Shown piece by piece: positions 1-8,789 of a stretch of DNA of 64,000 bases. The translations under genes and the position numbers were made by a program. The DNA lies in assembly GCA_014138725.1 (NCBI GenBank), contig JACJID010000001.1:2046001-2110000 (forward strand). The letters are read 5' to 3'. How positions within the stretch are numbered: the stretch's first letter is position 1; every line of letters begins with the position of its first letter. The notes under the pieces were generated by a model. The model saw only the letters and a program-made list of their open reading frames with translations. It was not told where the DNA came from and did not search any database. Source of the DNA: Kutzneria viridogrisea (GTDB taxonomy: Bacteria; Actinomycetota; Actinomycetes; Mycobacteriales; Pseudonocardiaceae).

Positions 1-84
1 CCGCCTCACGTACTCGTACGGCTGTCGGTCGACGGCCTCGGAGACGGGGGTGCCGCTGGCACGGGTGTCGAACAGCGCAGTCAT
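1..84 (-). CDS. kamA: Putative lysine 2,3-aminomutase, N-terminal fragment (runs off the window)
   Basis: Only the first 28 codons are visible. The ATG at 84 is preceded by a good ribosome binding site (AGGTGGAG, about 90-97 read on the minus strand). The peptide contains QPYEYVRR, which resembles the N-terminal region of actinobacterial KamA-type radical-SAM aminomutases; no catalytic motif lies inside the window. KamA converts L-lysine to L-beta-lysine. The call rests mainly on context: the substrate of the neighbouring lysine 5,6-aminomutase is made by this enzyme. If the next bases do not encode a CxxxCxxC radical-SAM protein, the call is wrong. Confidence 0.6.
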   Translation of the reverse strand, partial: MTALFDTRASGTPVSEAVDRQPYEYVRR

Positions 85-227
85 CCAACTCCACCTCTCG
101 CCCTCAGGGTTGCGTAAATATATGCTGCCAGAGTGTCGGCCGCCCGTAAATCTTCCGGTCCGACCGTGACTGAGGGCGAAGGAGTTCGGTGGTGGTGCGT
201 GAGCGAGTCGGTGCCAGCGGCTGCTGG

Positions 228-1589
228 TCAGCGGGCGCGCGCGTACCGGTCGGGTACGCCGATGACGGCGAAGCCGCTGATCAGCTCGCGGACGGCCGCC
301 TGGCCGCGGCCGGCGTCAAGGTCGGCCAGGGTGGCCGCGTCCACGGTGGTGGCGGGCAGGTGGTAGTCGAGCATCGCGTGGTTCTCGAAGGCGTACCAGC
401 AGGAGGGGAACTGGAAGAGCAACTGCTCGCCGGTGCCTGTCGGGGTGCGGTGGTAGACCGGGTTGACGGTGAGCGTGCCCGCGGCGTGCGGCCAGTGCCC
501 GTCCGGGCGGGGGCGGGGTGCGGTGACGGGCCGGGGCGTGGCCAGGATGGTGATCCACTTCCGGGTGTCGGCCTGGTCCAGTGGGCGGGGTGCGGTGTTG
601 GCGAGGTAGGCGCTGATCAGCTCCTGGTCGTCGAAGACCTGGTGGTGCAGGTCGCCGAGCAGGTCGGTGTAGCCGGTGGGGCTCAGCTCGCGGCCTTCGT
701 TGGGCTGGACCAGGGCGTTGCCGGTTCGTGTGATCAGCAGTGGCCCGTCGGGGGTGGTGCGGCGCAGCTCGCCGACGAGGTGCTGCTTGCCGGGCAGCAG
801 GTGGAAGGCGTCGGCGCACAGGGCGGCGGAGAACGCGCCCTCGGCGAAGGGCAGCGGGTCGGCGGCGTCGGCGCAGACGAACTGGGCCTTGGGGGCGAGG
901 AAGTGGCGGGCGACCCAGAGCTGGAAGTAGTTGCGGTCGGTGCCGAGGACCTCGTGGCCGCGGTGGCCGATGGCGTGGGTGAGGTGGCCGAAGCCGCAGG
1001 CCAGGTCGAGCACGGGGCGCGGGTCGTGCTGGGGCAGCGTGCCCAGCAGGGCGAGCGCGGCGAGCGTGCGGGGCTGGGCGAAGCGGTGGAAGAAGTAGGT
1101 GTACTGCTCGCGGTCGATGCCGCGGGAGCGCAGGTAGAACAGTTGCATCCAGTCCTGGGCGGTCTGGCTGGCCGTGTCCTCGGTGAGCAGGCGGCGCACG
1201 GTGCGCCTGCGGTGCCAGCGGGCCAGGGGCAGGGCGGGGCCGGTGGTCAGCGCGGTGCGCAGGACGGGGACGCGGGGCAGTGGCCAGGGCAGTTCGGGGT
1301 CGAAGGCCAGCAGCCTGACCAGTGCCCGGTGGCCGCGGCCGGCGCGCACGTCGGCGAGCAGGGTGGCCACGGTGGGGCCGGGGACCTCGACGGTGTCGGT
1401 GGTGTGGTCCTGGACGGGGACCCGGCCGTGCCTGATGACAGGGATGCCGTCGATGACGGGGTAGCTGTGTGTGCCGCAGTCCAGGGTGCCGAACGGTCTG
1501 CCGGGCAGGGCGGGGCAGGGCACGGGAGTGTGGTGCAGCGGGGTTCGGCAGTGCGGGCAGCGCAGGCTGTGGTGCGGTGTCGTGCTCAC
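228..1589 (-). CDS. Class I SAM-dependent methyltransferase with N-terminal zinc-ribbon-like (Trm112-type) segment
   Basis: About 453 residues from a GTG at 1589; an upstream in-frame GTG at 1640 is possible but would leave only 32 bp to the divergent kdd gene. The first 55 residues hold CPHC and a second Cys (DCGTHSYPV), like the Trm112/YcaR zinc-ribbon segment found on some methyltransferases. After a long helical linker, SAM motif I (VLDLACGFGHL) is near residue 195, followed by an acidic loop (GTDRN) and a CADAADPLPF segment. The substrate is unknown. It lies 143 bp upstream of the putative kamA on the same strand and divergent from kdd, so it could be co-regulated with lysine degradation, but nothing in the protein points to that pathway. 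Confidence 0.8.
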   Translation of the reverse strand: MSTTPHHSLRCPHCRTPLHHTPVPCPALPGRPFGTLDCGTHSYPVIDGIPVIRHGRVPVQDHTTDTVEVPGPTVATLLADVRAGRGHRALVRLLAFDPELPWPLPRVPVLRTALTTGPALPLARWHRRRTVRRLLTEDTASQTAQDWMQLFYLRSRGIDREQYTYFFHRFAQPRTLAALALLGTLPQHDPRPVLDLACGFGHLTHAIGHRGHEVLGTDRNYFQLWVARHFLAPKAQFVCADAADPLPFAEGAFSAALCADAFHLLPGKQHLVGELRRTTPDGPLLITRTGNALVQPNEGRELSPTGYTDLLGDLHHQVFDDQELISAYLANTAPRPLDQADTRKWITILATPRPVTAPRPRPDGHWPHAAGTLTVNPVYHRTPTGTGEQLLFQFPSCWYAFENHAMLDYHLPATTVDAATLADLDAGRGQAAVRELISGFAVIGVPDRYARAR

Positions 1590-1672
1590 AGGGTGTTGAT
1601 CGACTCGGCCCGGCGGCGTGTTGAGTGCCGGTTCGGGCACGTTCGGGTGATGTCAGTTCCAGGAGGAGGACT

Positions 1673-2716
1673 GTGACCGTGTCGCGTGCGGGAGGTTCGG
1701 CCATCGGCTTGCACCGGGTGCTGGAGCCGGAGGGGGTGTTGCCGCAGCAGGCCCTGCGGTTGGACGCCTCGCCGGTGCCGTGGCCGGACGAGGTCGTGGT
1801 GGACGTGGAGCGGTTGAACCTGGACGCGGCCTCCTACCGGCAGTTGCGTGAGCAGCACGGGGATGGTGCGGCGGTGCGGGCCGCGGTGCTGGAGATCGTG
1901 GCGGCGCGGGGCAAGATGCAGAACCCGGTGACCGGGTCGGGCGGCATGCTGCTGGGCACGGTGCGCGAGGTGGGGCCCGACTCGCCGTTGGGGCTGAAGG
2001 TGGGGGACCGGGTGGCGACCCTGGTGTCGCTGACGCTGACCCCGTTGGTGATCACTGACGGTCTGTCCGATTGGGACGGTCTGGGTGAGCAGGTGCCGTG
2101 CAAGGGCACCGCTGTCCTGTTCGGACGGTCGATCGCGGCGGTGCTGCCCGAGGACCTGCCCGAGGAGTTGTCCCTGTCGGTGCTGGACGTGTGCGGTGCC
2201 CCGGCGTTGACCGACCGGGTCGTGCGGGCCAAGTCCGCGCGGTCGGTGTGCGTGATCGGGGGTGGCGGCAAGTCGGGGTCGCTGTCGTTGGCGGCGGCGC
2301 GTGCGGCCGGTGCGAGCCGGGTCGTGGCGCTGGTGCCCACGCGGGGTGAGGCGGAGGCGGTGCGGGCGGCGGGGCTGGCCGACGAGGTCGTCATCGCCGA
2401 CGCGCGCAACCCGCTGGCGGTGGCCCAGGCGGTGGGTGAGCCCGTCGAGGTGACCGTGGTGTGCGTGGACGTGGCGGGCTGCGAGCACGGGGCGGTGCTG
2501 GCCACGGCCGCGGGCGGCACGGTGGTGTTCTTCTCGATGGCGACCTCGTTCTCCGCGGCGGCCCTGGGCGCGGAGGGCCTGGCGGCGGACGTGGAGATGC
2601 TGATCGGCAACGGCTACGTGCCCGGGCACGCGGAGTTCGCGCTGGGGCTGCTGCGGACCACGCCGGGGGTGCGTGCGCTGTTCGAGGCGCGGGAGAGGCA
2701 GACTGCGAAACCGTGA
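1673..2716 (+). CDS. kdd: L-erythro-3,5-diaminohexanoate dehydrogenase
   Basis: 347 residues. The GTG at 1673 is chosen because AGGAGGAGGA sits at 1661-1670. The enzyme oxidises 3,5-diaminohexanoate to 5-amino-3-oxohexanoate with NAD(P), the third step of lysine fermentation. Family signatures are RGKMQNPVTGSGG at about residues 79-91 and the dinucleotide-binding loop VIGGGGKSG at about 194-202, followed by a Rossmann-type C-terminal half. It is the first gene of an operon; its TGA overlaps the GTG of the next gene (GTGA, 2713-2716). The Kdd call is supported independently by kamD, kamE and kal downstream. Length agrees with the family (about 340-350). Confidence 0.92.
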   Translation: MTVSRAGGSAIGLHRVLEPEGVLPQQALRLDASPVPWPDEVVVDVERLNLDAASYRQLREQHGDGAAVRAAVLEIVAARGKMQNPVTGSGGMLLGTVREVGPDSPLGLKVGDRVATLVSLTLTPLVITDGLSDWDGLGEQVPCKGTAVLFGRSIAAVLPEDLPEELSLSVLDVCGAPALTDRVVRAKSARSVCVIGGGGKSGSLSLAAARAAGASRVVALVPTRGEAEAVRAAGLADEVVIADARNPLAVAQAVGEPVEVTVVCVDVAGCEHGAVLATAAGGTVVFFSMATSFSAAALGAEGLAADVEMLIGNGYVPGHAEFALGLLRTTPGVRALFEARERQTAKP

Positions 2717-4323
2717 GTGCTGCTTCGAGGACGACTCTGTTGCTGGGTGGCCGGATCTACTCCCCGGCCTCCCCCGAGGCCACGGCGATGGCCGTGACCG
2801 ACGGCGTGGTGGTGTGGGTCGGCCAGGACACACCGGGCACCGCGTTGTACGGGGAGGGCGCCGAGGTGGTGCACCTGGACGGCGCGTTCGTGGCCCCGGC
2901 CTTCGTGGACGCCCACGTGCACGCCACGTCCACCGGGTTGTTGCTGACCGGTGTGGACCTGACCGGGTGCCGGTCGGTGGCGCAGGTGCTGGCGGCGGTG
3001 CGCGAGGCGCCGGGGGCCACGGTGTGGGGGCACGGCTGGGACGAGACGCGGTGGGCGGAGGGCCGTGCGCCGACCCGGTCCGAATTGGACGAAGCGGCCG
3101 GGGGCCGTCCGGTGTACCTGTCGCGGATCGACGTGCACTCGGCGCTGGTGTCCACCGCGTTGCTGGCGGCGGCTCCGGGGGCCCGTTCGGCGGCGGGCTT
3201 CTCCGAGGACGGGCCGCTGTCGCGGGAGGCCCACCACCACGTGCGGCGGGCGGCCAAGGAGTCGATCGGTGCCGCGCAGCGGGCCGCGGCGCAGGAGGGG
3301 TTCCTGCGGCACGCGGCCTCGCGGGGGATCGCCAGCGTGCACGAGTGCGCGGGGCCGGACATCTCCGGGCTGGCGGACCTGGCGGAGTTGCTGGGCCGCA
3401 CCGGTGGGCCGAAGGTGGTCGGCTACTGGGGTGAGCTGGGTGCGTTGGAGGCCGCGCGGTCGGTTGGTGCGCGGGGGCTTGCCGGGGACTTGTTCGTGGA
3501 CGGCGCGCTGGGCTCGCGGACCGCCGCGCTGTGTGCGCCCTACGCGGACGAGCCGGGGACCAGCGGGGCGCTGTACCTGGACGCGGCGGCGATCGCCGAG
3601 CACGTGGTGGCGTGCACGCGGGCCGAGGTGCAGGCGGGTTTCCACGTGATCGGTGACGCGGCGGTGGCCGAGGTGGTCGCGGGCTTCGAGTTGGCGGAGA
3701 AGGTGGTGGGCGGGCCCGCGCTGGCGGGGTGCCGGCACCGGCTGGAGCACCTGGAGATGGTCAGCGCGGAGCAGGCGGCGAAGCTGGCGGCCTGGGGCGT
3801 GGCGGCCTCGGTGCAGCCGCTGTTCGACGCGGAGTGGGGCGGGGAGTCGGGCATGTACGCGCAGCGGCTGGGCGTCGCGCGCGGTACGGGGCTCAACCCG
3901 TTCTCGCGGCTGGCGGCTTCCGGTGTGGTGCTGGCGCTGGGTTCGGACGCACCGGTGACCACTGTGGACCCGTGGGCCGCGGTGCGGGCGGCGGTGCACC
4001 ACCGCACGGACGGGTCCGGGGTGTCGCCGCGGGCGGCGTTCACCGCGCACACCCGGGGTGGCTGGCGGGCGGCCGGGGTGGACGACGGGCTGACCGGCAC
4101 GCTGGTGCCGGGTGCGCCCGCGACCTACGCGGTGTGGCGTGCGGAGGAGTTGGTGGTGGGGGCGGCGGACTCGCGGGTGCAGCGGTGGTCGACCGACCCG
4201 CGTTCGCGGGTGCCCGCGCTGCCGGTGCTCGAGGCGGGCGCGGCGCTGCCGACCTGCCTGCGCACGGTGTTGGGTGGACAGATCATCTTCGATCGGGAGG
4301 GGGCACTGGATGGCCCTGCTTGA
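2713..4323 (+). CDS. Amidohydrolase, YtcJ-like (amidohydrolase_3 family)
   Basis: 536 residues from the GTG that overlaps the kdd stop. Metal-site motifs of the amidohydrolase superfamily are in order: HxH at residues 68 and 70 (FVDAHVH), a GxHG-type WGHGWDETRW segment, LFVDGALGSRTA, HVIGDAAV, HRLEHLEM and the terminal LGSDAPVTTVDPW with the conserved Asp. The fold is a metal-dependent TIM-barrel hydrolase of an amide, lactam or similar bond; the substrate cannot be read from sequence. It lies between kdd and kamD with overlaps on both sides (it ends 14 nt inside kamD), so it is almost certainly translated with the lysine genes. No classical lysine-fermentation step needs such an enzyme; it may handle an N-acylated or cyclised (lactam) intermediate. 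That role is inference. Confidence 0.85.
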   Translation: MSAASRTTLLLGGRIYSPASPEATAMAVTDGVVVWVGQDTPGTALYGEGAEVVHLDGAFVAPAFVDAHVHATSTGLLLTGVDLTGCRSVAQVLAAVREAPGATVWGHGWDETRWAEGRAPTRSELDEAAGGRPVYLSRIDVHSALVSTALLAAAPGARSAAGFSEDGPLSREAHHHVRRAAKESIGAAQRAAAQEGFLRHAASRGIASVHECAGPDISGLADLAELLGRTGGPKVVGYWGELGALEAARSVGARGLAGDLFVDGALGSRTAALCAPYADEPGTSGALYLDAAAIAEHVVACTRAEVQAGFHVIGDAAVAEVVAGFELAEKVVGGPALAGCRHRLEHLEMVSAEQAAKLAAWGVAASVQPLFDAEWGGESGMYAQRLGVARGTGLNPFSRLAASGVVLALGSDAPVTTVDPWAAVRAAVHHRTDGSGVSPRAAFTAHTRGGWRAAGVDDGLTGTLVPGAPATYAVWRAEELVVGAADSRVQRWSTDPRSRVPALPVLEAGAALPTCLRTVLGGQIIFDREGALDGPA

Positions 4324-5878
4324 CCTGGATGGCGAGGTCGTCGGGCGGGCGCGGGCGCTGGCGGCGCGCGCTGCCGAGCCGGTGATCACGTTGGCGCGGG
4401 CGCACACCACGGTGGCCGTGGAGCGGGCGACGCTGCGGCTGGCGGGCATCACCGGTGCCGACACGACGCACCGGGCCGGTGACGTGCCGTGGGTGAACCG
4501 GGTGGTGGACACCATCCGTGAGCACTGCGGGCTGGAGCACGGGGCGGTGCTGCCGGCGTTCCACGCGCTGCGCGAGCACGACCTGGGTTCGTTGACCGAG
4601 CTGGCCGAGGCGACCGCGGCCGGGCAGGTGCGGTTCACCGTGCCCACCGGCAAGCAGGCCGAGCGGGCGGGCAGGGCGGCGCGGACCGCGGTGGCCAAGG
4701 GGCTGCGCACGGTGGACCGCAATCGGGGCCAGCGCGACAAGCTGGTGGCCAGGCTGGGGGATCCGGCGCGGCGGCCGTGGATCTACCTGATCGTGGCCAC
4801 CGGGGACATCGACGAGGACGTGGTGCAGGCCTGCAACGCGGCGCGTGCCGGTGCCGACGTGATCGCGGTGATCCGCTCGACCGGGCAGTCCCTGCTGGAC
4901 TACGTGCCGGAGGGGGCCACCCACCACGGGTTCGCGGGGACCTACGCCACGCAGGAGAACTTCCGCATCATGCGGGCGGCGCTGGACGAGGTGTCCAAGG
5001 AGGTCGGTCGCTACGTGCGGCTGACCAACTACGCCTCGGGTCTGTGCATGCCGGAGATCGCGGTGCTGGCCGGGCTGGAGCGGCTGGACATGATGCTCAA
5101 CGACTCCATGTACGGCATCCTGTTCCGCGACATCAACCCGATCCGGACCTTCGTGGACCAGCGGTTCTCCCGCCAGGTGCACGCCCGTGCCGGGATCATC
5201 ATCAACACCGGTGAGGACAACTACCTGACCACCGCCGACGCGGTGGAGGCGGCGCACACCGTGACGGTCTCGCAGCTGCTCAACGAGCGGTTCGCGCACG
5301 AGGCCGGGTTGCCCGACGAGCTGCTGGGCCTGGGGCACGCGTTCGAGATCAACCCGGACCTGGCCGACTCGTTCCGGATGGAGCTGGCGCACGCGCTGCT
5401 GGCCCGTGAGCTGTTCCCGGACGCCCCGCTGAAGTGGATGCCGCCCACCAAGCACATGACCGGGGACGTGTTCAAGGGCTACCTGCTGGACGGGTTCTTC
5501 AACCTGGTTGGCGCGCTGACCGGTCAGGGCATCCTGCTGGTGGGCATGATGACCGAGGCCGTGGTGACCCCGTTCCTGTCCGACCGGGACCTGGCGCTGG
5601 CCAACGTGCGCTACGTGCTCAACGCCGCGGGCAACCTGCACGAGGACTTCCGGCCCGCGCCGGACGGGTTCATCGTCAAGCGGGCCCACCAGGTGCTGGG
5701 TGAGGCCGTGGACCTGCTGGAGCGGATCTGCCGGGACGGGCTGCTCACCGCGATCGCCGAGGGCACGTTCGGGCTGATGAAGCGCCCGCCGGACGCGGGC
5801 AAGGGCGCCGACGGAGTGGTGGAGAAGGCGGACGGGTACGTGAACCCGGCCAGCGAGCTGCTGGAGGCAGGGCAGTGA
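4310..5878 (+). CDS. kamD: Lysine 5,6-aminomutase alpha subunit
   Basis: 522 residues; ATG at 4310 with GGGAGGGGGC just upstream, overlapping the amidohydrolase end by 14 nt. With KamE it forms the adenosylcobalamin- and PLP-dependent mutase that moves the terminal amino group of beta-lysine (or D-lysine) from C6 to C5. Family stretches include WIYLIVATGDIDED, HHGFAGTYATQENFR, LTNYASGLCMPEIAVL, the RDINPIRTFVDQRFSR segment and MPPTKHMTGD. Length is typical for KamD (about 515-520) rather than for the fused ornithine 4,5-aminomutase OraE. The B12-binding domain is in the separate beta subunit, which starts within the kamD stop codon. Confidence 0.95.
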   Translation: MALLDLDGEVVGRARALAARAAEPVITLARAHTTVAVERATLRLAGITGADTTHRAGDVPWVNRVVDTIREHCGLEHGAVLPAFHALREHDLGSLTELAEATAAGQVRFTVPTGKQAERAGRAARTAVAKGLRTVDRNRGQRDKLVARLGDPARRPWIYLIVATGDIDEDVVQACNAARAGADVIAVIRSTGQSLLDYVPEGATHHGFAGTYATQENFRIMRAALDEVSKEVGRYVRLTNYASGLCMPEIAVLAGLERLDMMLNDSMYGILFRDINPIRTFVDQRFSRQVHARAGIIINTGEDNYLTTADAVEAAHTVTVSQLLNERFAHEAGLPDELLGLGHAFEINPDLADSFRMELAHALLARELFPDAPLKWMPPTKHMTGDVFKGYLLDGFFNLVGALTGQGILLVGMMTEAVVTPFLSDRDLALANVRYVLNAAGNLHEDFRPAPDGFIVKRAHQVLGEAVDLLERICRDGLLTAIAEGTFGLMKRPPDAGKGADGVVEKADGYVNPASELLEAGQ

Positions 5879-6621
5879 GTCAGGACAAGCGGTATGTGCG
5901 GCCCTACGGGGACACCACCGGTGACGGCATGGTGCAGATGTCGTTCACGCTGCCGGTGCCGCACGGCCCGCGCGCGGAGGGCGCCGCGCAGCAGCTGGCC
6001 AACAAGATGGGCATGGACCCGGCGATGGTCGTGCACTCGCACGCCATCGGCGCGGACTTCACCTTCGTGGTGGTCTACGGCTCGGTGCAGCACCTGGTGG
6101 ACCTGGAGCAGGTGCGGGTGGTGGAGCGGGAGTACCCGCTGCTGTCCCCGTACGAGGTGAACTCGGAACTGAAGGAGTCGTTGGGGCGCAAGCTGGTCGT
6201 GGTGGGCGCGTGCATCGGTACCGACGCGCACACCGTGGGCATCGACGCGATCCTCAACATCAAGGGCTTCGCCGGGGAGAAGGGCCTGGAGTACTACCGC
6301 GAGCTCAAGGTGATCAACATGGGCGCGCAGGTCTCGGTGCCCGAGCTGGTCAAGCGGGCCCGCACGGAGAAGGCCGACGCGGTGCTGGTGTCCCAGGTGG
6401 TCACCCAGCGCGACGCGCACATCCTCAACACCCAGGAGATGTCGGCTGCCTTCCGTGAGGCCATGGGGGACCGGCGTCCCACCCTGGTCGCCGGCGGGCC
6501 TCGGTTCGATCCGCTGATGGCCGGGGACCTGGGGGTGGACCGGGTCTTCGGGCGCGGCACCACTCCCGGTGAGGTCGCCAGCTTCCTCGTGCACACCGTC
6601 AAGAAAGGCGTCGCCGCGTGA
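5875..6621 (+). CDS. kamE: Lysine 5,6-aminomutase beta subunit (B12- and PLP-binding)
   Basis: 248 residues from the GTG in the GTGA overlap with kamD. An N-terminal dimerisation/PLP region precedes a Rossmann-like cobalamin domain. The base-off B12 motif DxHxxG is present as D117-A-H119-T-V-G122. Lys130 in ILNIKG lies 11 residues after that His, the same spacing as between the B12 His and the PLP-binding Lys of the clostridial enzyme, so it is the predicted Schiff-base lysine. Other conserved pieces are VSQVVTQRDAHI and AGGPRFD. All expected catalytic elements are intact. Its stop overlaps the GTG of kal. Confidence 0.95.
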   Translation: MSQDKRYVRPYGDTTGDGMVQMSFTLPVPHGPRAEGAAQQLANKMGMDPAMVVHSHAIGADFTFVVVYGSVQHLVDLEQVRVVEREYPLLSPYEVNSELKESLGRKLVVVGACIGTDAHTVGIDAILNIKGFAGEKGLEYYRELKVINMGAQVSVPELVKRARTEKADAVLVSQVVTQRDAHILNTQEMSAAFREAMGDRRPTLVAGGPRFDPLMAGDLGVDRVFGRGTTPGEVASFLVHTVKKGVAA

Positions 6622-7019
6622 GTTCCGCCCTGTACGAGGGTTTTTCCGTCACCCACCGCCGGTACGTGCCGCACGCGCACGCCCACTACGGGGGCAGCCT
6701 CGTCGACGGCGCCTACGGGCTGGGCCTGTTCGGTGACGTGGCCACCGAGCTGTGCGTGCGCACCGACGGGGACGAGGGCCTGTTCGCGGGCTACACCGCC
6801 GTGGACTTCCTGGCGCCCATCCGGGCCGGTGACGTGGTCGAGGCCACCGCCACCCTGACCCGGGTCGGCACCCGCTCGCGGGGCATCACCTTCGAGGCCC
6901 GCGTCGTGTGCCGTGCCGCCCCCGAGCGCGGCCCGTCCGCCGCCGACGTGCTCGACCCGCCGCTGGTCGTCACCCGCGCCACCGGCACCGTCGTCGTCCC
7001 GGTCCCCGCACCGGAGTAG
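6618..7019 (+). CDS. kal: 3-aminobutyryl-CoA ammonia lyase
   Basis: 133 residues, starting at the GTG of another GTGA overlap. Hotdog-fold protein with HAHYGGSLVDGA, LFGDVATEL, DEGLFAGYTAVDFLAP and a C-terminal beta strand region, all typical of Kal. It removes ammonia from L-3-aminobutyryl-CoA to give crotonyl-CoA, the last specific step of the lysine pathway. It is the last gene of the operon; a very long palindrome follows 7 nt after the stop. The enzyme needs the product of Kce (3-keto-5-aminohexanoate cleavage), whose gene is not in the window, so kce is expected elsewhere, possibly to the left with kamA. Confidence 0.9.
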   Translation: MSSALYEGFSVTHRRYVPHAHAHYGGSLVDGAYGLGLFGDVATELCVRTDGDEGLFAGYTAVDFLAPIRAGDVVEATATLTRVGTRSRGITFEARVVCRAAPERGPSAADVLDPPLVVTRATGTVVVPVPAPE

Positions 7020-7026
7020 TCCCGCT

Positions 7027-7109
7027 CTACGGGGCCCAGGCTTTATGCCATGAAAGTGCCGTTGCTTGCGTCCAACGCAAGCAACGGCACTTTCATGGCG
7101 GCCCCGTAG
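7027..7109. repeat. Long two-stage palindrome (copy A of the ATGAARGTGCCGTT family), probable terminator
   Basis: Perfect 25-bp arms at 7047-7071 and 7075-7099 with a 3-nt loop, enclosed by a second perfect 10-bp inverted repeat (CTACGGGGCC at 7027-7036, GGCCCCGTAG at 7100-7109). It lies between the kal stop and the lnt start. No T-tract follows. Related palindromes occur at 23574, 23661 and 60889. Confidence 0.85.
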
Positions 7110-7118
7110 GCTGAACGG

Positions 7119-8717
7119 GTGGTCGCCCCCGCCGTGACGCCGGAACACCCCGGTCCCGAACCAGTCCCGTCCACCCACCGGCGCCGCCCCTGGCCGGTGC
7201 TGGCGCGCGTGCTGGTGGCGGCTGCCGCCGGTGGCCTGTGGTACGTCAGCTACCCGCCGCGCACCGCGTGGTGGCTGGCGCCGGTGGCGTTCGCGCTGCT
7301 GGCTGCCGTGCTGCGGCACCGCAGGGCCCGCGCGGGCTTCGGTTACGGGCTGGTGTTCGGGCTGGCGTTCGTGCTGCCGCTGCTGTCCTGGTTGCAGGAC
7401 TTCCTGGGCGCGGACTTCGGGCCGCTGCCCTGGGCGGGCCTGTCCCTGGTGGTGGCGCTCTACATGGCGGTCTCGGGTGCGGCCATGGCAGTGGTCAGCA
7501 CGCTGCGCGGCGGCCCGGTGTGGATGGCGGCGCTGTTCATCGCCGGTGAGGTGCTGCGCACCCGCTGGCCGCTCAACGGGTTCCCCTGGGGCAAGGTCGG
7601 CTACGGCCAGCCCGAGGGCGCGTTCCTGCCACTGGCCGCGCTGGGCGGCACGGCGCTGCTGGGGCTCGCGGTGGTGCTGACCGGCACCGGTCTGGCGGAG
7701 CTGGTGGCCCGGCTGCGCGCACGGGCCGGGCGGCGGGCGCTGATCGCGCCGCTGGTGTTCACCCTCGCCCCGGTACTGGCCGGTCTGGCGGCGGCCCCAC
7801 TGGTGACCACCGACGCGCAGAACGGCACGCGCACGGTGGTCATCGTGCAGGGCAACGCCCCCAACGACGGCATGAACCTGCTCTACGACACCCCGATCCT
7901 GCGCGCCAACCACCTGGCGGCCACCCGGACGCTGATCGCCGACATCAAGGCAGGCAAGATCGCCAAGCCCGACCTGGTGGTGTGGCCGGAGACCGTGGTC
8001 GACCTGCCGCCGGACTCCGCCCGCGACAGCGAGCTCGCCGACCTGGTGCACCAGCTGGGCGTGCCACTGCTGGTCGGGGCCAGGCACTACCTGAACCCCA
8101 CCACGGTGCAGAACACCGTGCAGGTCTGGGACCCGGTGACCGGGCCGGGCCCCAGCTACGCCAAACAGGAGCTGGTGCCCTTCGCCGAGTACGTGCCGCT
8201 GCGCTCGATCTCGGCTGCGGTCACGCCGTTCGTGGCCGACACCCGCGACATGATCCCCGGCAGCGGTCCCGGCGCGCTGCCCACCACGGGCACCGTGGTG
8301 GGGGCCGCGATCTGCTACGAGATCGCCTACGAGCAGGTCGTGTCCGAGACGGTGGCCGCTGGCGCCCAGCTGCTGCTGGTGCCCACCAACAACGCCTGGT
8401 ACGGGCCGGGGGAGATGAGCTACCAGCAGCTGGCGATGTCCCGGGTCTCGGCGGTGGAGTTCGGCCGAGCGGTGGCGGTGGCGGCCACCAGCGGGGTCAG
8501 CGCCGTGGTGGAGCCGGACGGCTCGGTCAGCCAGCAGACCAGCCTGTTCACCGCGCAGACCCTGGTGGCGCGAGTGCCGCTGCGGTCGACGGCTACGCTT
8601 GCCACCCGGCTGGGGGCGTGGCCCGAGTGGGTGGTTTCCGCCCTCGGGCTCGCGGCGTTGGTGCTGGCCACCGGCACCCGGATCGCGCGACGCCGTGCCC
8701 GCACGGGCAGGGCGTGA
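7119..8717 (+). CDS. lnt: Apolipoprotein N-acyltransferase
   Basis: 532 residues, GTG start 9 nt after the palindrome. The N-terminal third has about six hydrophobic segments, followed by an extracytoplasmic nitrilase domain. The Glu-Lys-Cys triad is visible: E291 (VVWPET), K349 (YAKQELVPFAEYVP) and C399 (AAICYE); a last hydrophobic segment is near the C-terminus. Lnt adds the third acyl chain to the N-terminal Cys of lipoproteins at the outer face of the membrane. In mycobacteria the same activity is joined to polyprenyl-phosphate mannose synthase; here the ppm1 gene follows 72 bp downstream as a separate gene, supporting both calls. Confidence 0.93.
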   Translation: MVAPAVTPEHPGPEPVPSTHRRRPWPVLARVLVAAAAGGLWYVSYPPRTAWWLAPVAFALLAAVLRHRRARAGFGYGLVFGLAFVLPLLSWLQDFLGADFGPLPWAGLSLVVALYMAVSGAAMAVVSTLRGGPVWMAALFIAGEVLRTRWPLNGFPWGKVGYGQPEGAFLPLAALGGTALLGLAVVLTGTGLAELVARLRARAGRRALIAPLVFTLAPVLAGLAAAPLVTTDAQNGTRTVVIVQGNAPNDGMNLLYDTPILRANHLAATRTLIADIKAGKIAKPDLVVWPETVVDLPPDSARDSELADLVHQLGVPLLVGARHYLNPTTVQNTVQVWDPVTGPGPSYAKQELVPFAEYVPLRSISAAVTPFVADTRDMIPGSGPGALPTTGTVVGAAICYEIAYEQVVSETVAAGAQLLLVPTNNAWYGPGEMSYQQLAMSRVSAVEFGRAVAVAATSGVSAVVEPDGSVSQQTSLFTAQTLVARVPLRSTATLATRLGAWPEWVVSALGLAALVLATGTRIARRRARTGRA

Positions 8718-8789
8718 CCAGCCGGTCACGAGAACACGACGAACAGGCGTCCGACACCCCTGAGAGGGTGCTCGGCGAGGAGGACTTGC

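Noticed and set aside
4310-6621. D-ornithine 4,5-aminomutase (OraS/OraE) instead of lysine 5,6-aminomutase
   Set aside because: The alpha subunit is 522 residues and the B12/PLP domain is in a separate 248-residue protein, as in KamD/KamE; OraE is a much longer fused chain. Kdd and Kal neighbours also fit lysine.
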